From Rhizobiaceae bacterium UBA1291 (GTDB lineage Bacteria > Pseudomonadota > Alphaproteobacteria > Rhizobiales > Rhizobiaceae), in NCBI GenBank assembly GCA_002307905.1, contig DBUL01000044.1:1-7768 (forward strand): DNA of 7,768 nt, given 5' to 3'. Positions 5,554 through 7,768 of the stretch are shown one piece after another (the stretch's first letter is position 1; every line of letters starts with the position of its first letter). The notes under the pieces are model-generated. The model made no database searches. It saw nothing but the letters and a program-made list of their open reading frames with translations, and was not told the DNA's origin. The position numbers were made by a program, and so were the translations under genes.

Positions 5554-6063
5554 ATGAACACCAAGATGAAGCCGCAGCCGGCAACGCTCGATCCCCAGGA
5601 AGGCGCGATCCGGAATCTCTATCTCGAATCCCTGCATCTCGTTGAACGTCTCCACCGCCGTCTTCTCGACGTCATCAAGGACGAATTCGAACGTCAGGGT
5701 CGCAACGACGTCAATGCCATCCAGGCGCTGCTCCTTTTCAATATCGGCAATTCCGAGCTGACCGCCGGCGAACTGCGCTCGCGTGGCTACTATCTCGGCT
5801 CCAACGTTTCCTACAACGTCAAGAAGCTTGTTGATCTCGGCTTCATCAACCACCAGCGCTCACGCATCGACCGACGCTCGGTCCGCATCAGCCTGACCGA
5901 CGCTGGCCAGGAAGTCGCCGAGACCGTTGCCAAGCTCTACGAGCGCCACATCGGCTCGATCCAGAAGGTCGGCGGCATCGGTTCCGACGAGTTCACCCAG
6001 ATGAACAAGCTGCTGCAGCGGCTTGACCGCTTCTGGAACGACAGCATCATGTATCGTCTCTAA
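5554..6063 (+). CDS. ldtR: MarR-family transcriptional regulator LdtR
   Basis: LdtR is a winged helix-turn-helix protein known from Liberibacter asiaticus and Sinorhizobium meliloti, where it controls the L,D-transpeptidase gene ldtP and osmotic-stress tolerance and responds to small-molecule ligands. The 169-residue product has the MarR layout: N-terminal dimer helix (about 18-48), DNA-binding core (52-118) with a recognition helix near GSNVSYNVKKLVDLGFI (82-98), wing RSRIDRRSVRISLT (102-115), and a long C-terminal dimer helix (116-165). The ATG at 5554 is chosen because GAGG lies nine bases upstream and family members start about here; ATG 5566 is an alternative. The ldtP gene lies next downstream on the same strand, as in the known locus. 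A direct repeat and a foldable leader upstream suggest autoregulation. I am confident of the family and, from neighbours, of the LdtR identity. Confidence 0.9.
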   Translation: MNTKMKPQPATLDPQEGAIRNLYLESLHLVERLHRRLLDVIKDEFERQGRNDVNAIQALLLFNIGNSELTAGELRSRGYYLGSNVSYNVKKLVDLGFINHQRSRIDRRSVRISLTDAGQEVAETVAKLYERHIGSIQKVGGIGSDEFTQMNKLLQRLDRFWNDSIMYRL

Positions 6064-6081
6064 TCCACGAGAGACCCGTTT

Positions 6082-6110
6082 CTGCCGTATTTCCTCCAGT
6101 CATACGGCAG
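6082..6110 (+). terminator. perfect hairpin after ldtR
   Basis: CTGCCGTAT (6082-6090) and ATACGGCAG (6102-6110) form a perfect 9-bp stem with an 11-base loop, 18 bases after the ldtR stop codon. The position suits a terminator or mRNA-stabilising end. No T-run follows on the plus strand (CACGAGATGG), so intrinsic termination would be weak. Confidence 0.45.
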
Positions 6111-6274
6111 CACGAGATGGCGTCAGGCGGCAGCAATGCCACCGTGGCGCCTGCTCGCGTTGTGACCGGCCGAACAACCGGGGCGAACGTTTCCACCCCC
6201 CTAAGCGCGCCTGGATTTCTGTCCCTACATGACATGTTCGTGAACCGGATCAGGGTTCCCGAGTCACGAATTGG

Positions 6275-6288
6275 CCATATTGATATGG
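6275..6288. promoter_or_regulatory. perfect palindrome upstream of ldtP, candidate operator
   Basis: CCATAT-TG-ATATGG is a 14-bp dyad with six perfect pairs and a 2-base centre, in an AT-rich pocket about 150 bp upstream of the ldtP ATG. MarR-family dimers bind sites of this kind and LdtR is known to act on ldtP, so it is a candidate LdtR site. I cannot confirm it against the published motif. Confidence 0.35.
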
Positions 6289-6372
6289 GACCCGCCATGC
6301 ATGCAAAAGCTGCGGTCCTTCGGGGCTGGAGGCCGCTGTTTGTCACGGCGAAGGGCGTTCATCGTCCCTTTG

Positions 6373-6380
6373 TTAACCAT
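6373..6380 (+). promoter_or_regulatory. candidate CtrA half-site upstream of ldtP
   Basis: TTAACCAT matches the half-site form used by the cell-cycle regulator CtrA in Caulobacter and Sinorhizobium. It lies 51 bp before the ldtP ATG. No second TTAA half is present at the usual seven-base spacing. An 8-base match is weak alone. Confidence 0.25.
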
Positions 6381-6431
6381 GCTGCCCTAAAGAATGGCAT
6401 GGATCGTTCAATCTGGAAAACGGTAGGAAAA

Positions 6432-7760
6432 ATGTCGAATAAGTCTGGAATCGTTGCCTTGTCGCGCCGCGCCCTCCTTACAGGTGCCGCAGCAGCTGGT
6501 GCCGCAGCCATTGCCGGCCACGCCGCCGCCCAGACCGCCATTGACGATCTGATCAGTGCACCGAAGCGGGGCAATTGGGATGACCAGTTCGACGCCAAGG
6601 CATCGCGCACTGCGGCTGCGGTAACCTCCAATACGCCGATGCTGAGCGCCAACAACTTTATCTACATTCAGCAGGCCATTACCGAGTATCAGACGATCGT
6701 CGCAAACGGTGGCTGGCCGCAGGTCAATCCATCGGTCAAGCTCAAGATCGGCGCGATTGATCCGTCGGTGCAGCAGCTGCGCCAGCGCCTGATGATCTCG
6801 GGTGACCTGCCGCGCTCCGCGGGCATGTCCAACTCGTTCGATTCCTATGTCGATGGCGCCGTGAAGCGCTTCCAGGCCCGCCACGGATTGCCCCAGGACG
6901 GCGTGCTTGGCGAATTCACCTTGAAGGCGCTTAACGTTCCGGCCGATACGCGATTGATGCAGTTGAACGTCAACCAGCAGCGGCTGCAGGACATGATGAA
7001 CAAGCAGTTCGAGCGCCGCTATGTCGTGGTCAATATCCCGGCCGCCTACGTCGAGGCTGTTGAGGACGACCGGGTCGCTCTGCGCAACACGGCGATCGTC
7101 GGCTCGATTTCGCGTCCGTCGCCGACCCTTGATTCAAAGATTCATGAAGTCATCTTGAACCCCTATTGGACCGCCCCGCGCTCGATCATCCAAAAGGATA
7201 TCATGCCGCTGATGCGCAAGGATCCGACCTATCTGTCTCGTAACGCAATCCGTTTGATCGATGGAAGCGGTAACGAGGTGGCTCCGGAGACCATCGACTG
7301 GAATGCGGAAAAGGCGCCGAACCTGATGTTCCGTCAGGACCCGGGCAAGATCAATGCGATGTCTTCGACCAAGCTGAACTTCCACAACAGCCATGCGGTC
7401 TACATGCACGATACGCCGCAGCAAGGGCTGTTCAACAAGCTTATGCGCTTCGAGTCGTCGGGCTGTGTGCGTGTTCAGAACGTGCGCGACCTTGTCGTGT
7501 GGCTGCTGAAGAATACACCCGGCTGGAGCCGCCAGGAGATCGAACGCGTGATTGCGACCCGCCTCAACACCCCGATATTGTTGACGGACGTAGTTGGCGT
7601 GCACTGGGTTTACATCACGGCCTGGTCGTCTATGGACAACATCGTTCAGTTCCGCGATGACATTTATGCCGTGGACGGCAATGCGCAGCTTGCGCTCCAG
7701 ACCAATATCGGCGTCGAAACGTCGGCCGGTTCGGTCGAGGATGATATCCTGCCGCAGTAA
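6432..7760 (+). CDS. ldtP: exported L,D-transpeptidase, YcbB/LdtD type
   Basis: LdtP is a YkuD-domain enzyme that makes 3-3 peptidoglycan cross-links or attaches proteins to the wall from the periplasm. The 442-residue product begins with a twin-arginine-like leader, SRRALLTGAAAAGAAAIAG (11-29), and a likely cleavage near AAA-Q (33/34). A PG_binding_1 domain follows (about 110-168; GAVKRFQARHGLPQDGVLG, 142-160). The YkuD domain runs from about 197 to 350: His326 in HAVYMHDTP (321-329) and the catalytic Cys345 in SSGCVRVQN (342-350), the form seen in YcbB/LdtD rather than the SHGC of small enzymes. A C-terminal tail with HWVYITAW and QFRDDIYAVDG (391-416) is also typical of this larger class. 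The ATG at 6432 is chosen because the leader starts there and TAGGA lies just upstream; the spacing is short, and ATG 6399 is an alternative. It follows ldtR, its known regulator in relatives. Confidence 0.92.
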   Translation: MSNKSGIVALSRRALLTGAAAAGAAAIAGHAAAQTAIDDLISAPKRGNWDDQFDAKASRTAAAVTSNTPMLSANNFIYIQQAITEYQTIVANGGWPQVNPSVKLKIGAIDPSVQQLRQRLMISGDLPRSAGMSNSFDSYVDGAVKRFQARHGLPQDGVLGEFTLKALNVPADTRLMQLNVNQQRLQDMMNKQFERRYVVVNIPAAYVEAVEDDRVALRNTAIVGSISRPSPTLDSKIHEVILNPYWTAPRSIIQKDIMPLMRKDPTYLSRNAIRLIDGSGNEVAPETIDWNAEKAPNLMFRQDPGKINAMSSTKLNFHNSHAVYMHDTPQQGLFNKLMRFESSGCVRVQNVRDLVVWLLKNTPGWSRQEIERVIATRLNTPILLTDVVGVHWVYITAWSSMDNIVQFRDDIYAVDGNAQLALQTNIGVETSAGSVEDDILPQ

Positions 7761-7768
7761 ATGAACGT

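Larger units (their letters stand above)
6064..6431. other. long non-coding region between ldtR and ldtP
   Basis: No convincing gene lies in these 368 bases. The ldtP frame stays open back to 6117, but the upstream residues look like neither a signal peptide nor a family domain. The region holds a perfect hairpin (6082-6110), short dyads GCCAC-C-GTGGC (6138-6148) and GTTGT-N10-ACAAC (6159-6178), the palindrome CCATAT-TG-ATATGG (6275-6288), TGCATGCA (6298-6305), a GANTC site (6261-6265) and TTAACCAT (6373-6380). No standard sigma-70 pair stood out. It probably contains the ldtP promoter, operators and leader. Confidence 0.6.

Noticed and set aside
6105..6135. CGGCAGCA repeated at 6105-6112 and 6128-6135
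   Set aside because: Only two short GC-rich copies, one within the hairpin arm; likely chance.
6117..6431. In-frame N-terminal extension of ldtP by 105 codons
   Set aside because: The twin-arginine leader begins at 6432 and would be buried inside the protein. The extension shows no domain and lies over dyads typical of non-coding DNA.

Overview
The window looks like chromosomal DNA of a Rhizobiales alphaproteobacterium, most likely Rhizobiaceae (Rhizobium, Ensifer or Agrobacterium relatives). I infer this from the high-GC codon use, from a HemB lacking zinc cysteines, and from the gene neighbourhood hemB / small membrane protein / ldtR / ldtP, which I recognise from rhizobia and the related Liberibacter. 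The species cannot be fixed from the sequence alone. No tRNA, rRNA, CRISPR array, insertion sequence or phage gene was seen.

Layout. (1) Positions 2-1096, plus strand: the C-terminal part of parC (topoisomerase IV subunit A), entering from the left. (2) 1232-2332, plus: an Acg-type nitroreductase-like flavoprotein with a twin-arginine leader. Its 135-bp upstream gap carries a near-consensus FNR/FixK-type box and a perfect hairpin that buries the Shine-Dalgarno sequence. (3) 2371-4855, minus: hemB, then an RDD-family membrane protein, then bpt (protein N-terminal leucyl-transferase), all read leftward. They converge on the nitroreductase gene across a 38-bp gap with two small hairpins. (4) 4988-7760, plus: a four-helix membrane protein of the DUF6163 type, the MarR-family regulator ldtR, and the exported L,D-transpeptidase ldtP, running divergently from hemB. 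The transpeptidase is preceded by a 368-bp non-coding stretch rich in dyads.

How the genes work together. The right-hand block is a cell-wall module: LdtR is a known regulator of ldtP in this group, and LdtP makes peptidoglycan cross-links in the periplasm. The membrane protein between hemB and ldtR has no known role. The hemB-RDD-bpt block is housekeeping (tetrapyrrole synthesis, N-end-rule tagging). The nitroreductase looks like an accessory insertion between parC and bpt.

The most interesting signal is in front of the nitroreductase gene. If the FNR/FixK box works as a class II site, transcription would start inside the loop of the hairpin that hides the ribosome site. Oxygen-limited initiation would then give a translatable message, while read-through from parC would give a message with its ribosome site masked. 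This is a hypothesis from sequence only. Similar but weaker ribosome-site-masking folds lie before the RDD gene and ldtR.
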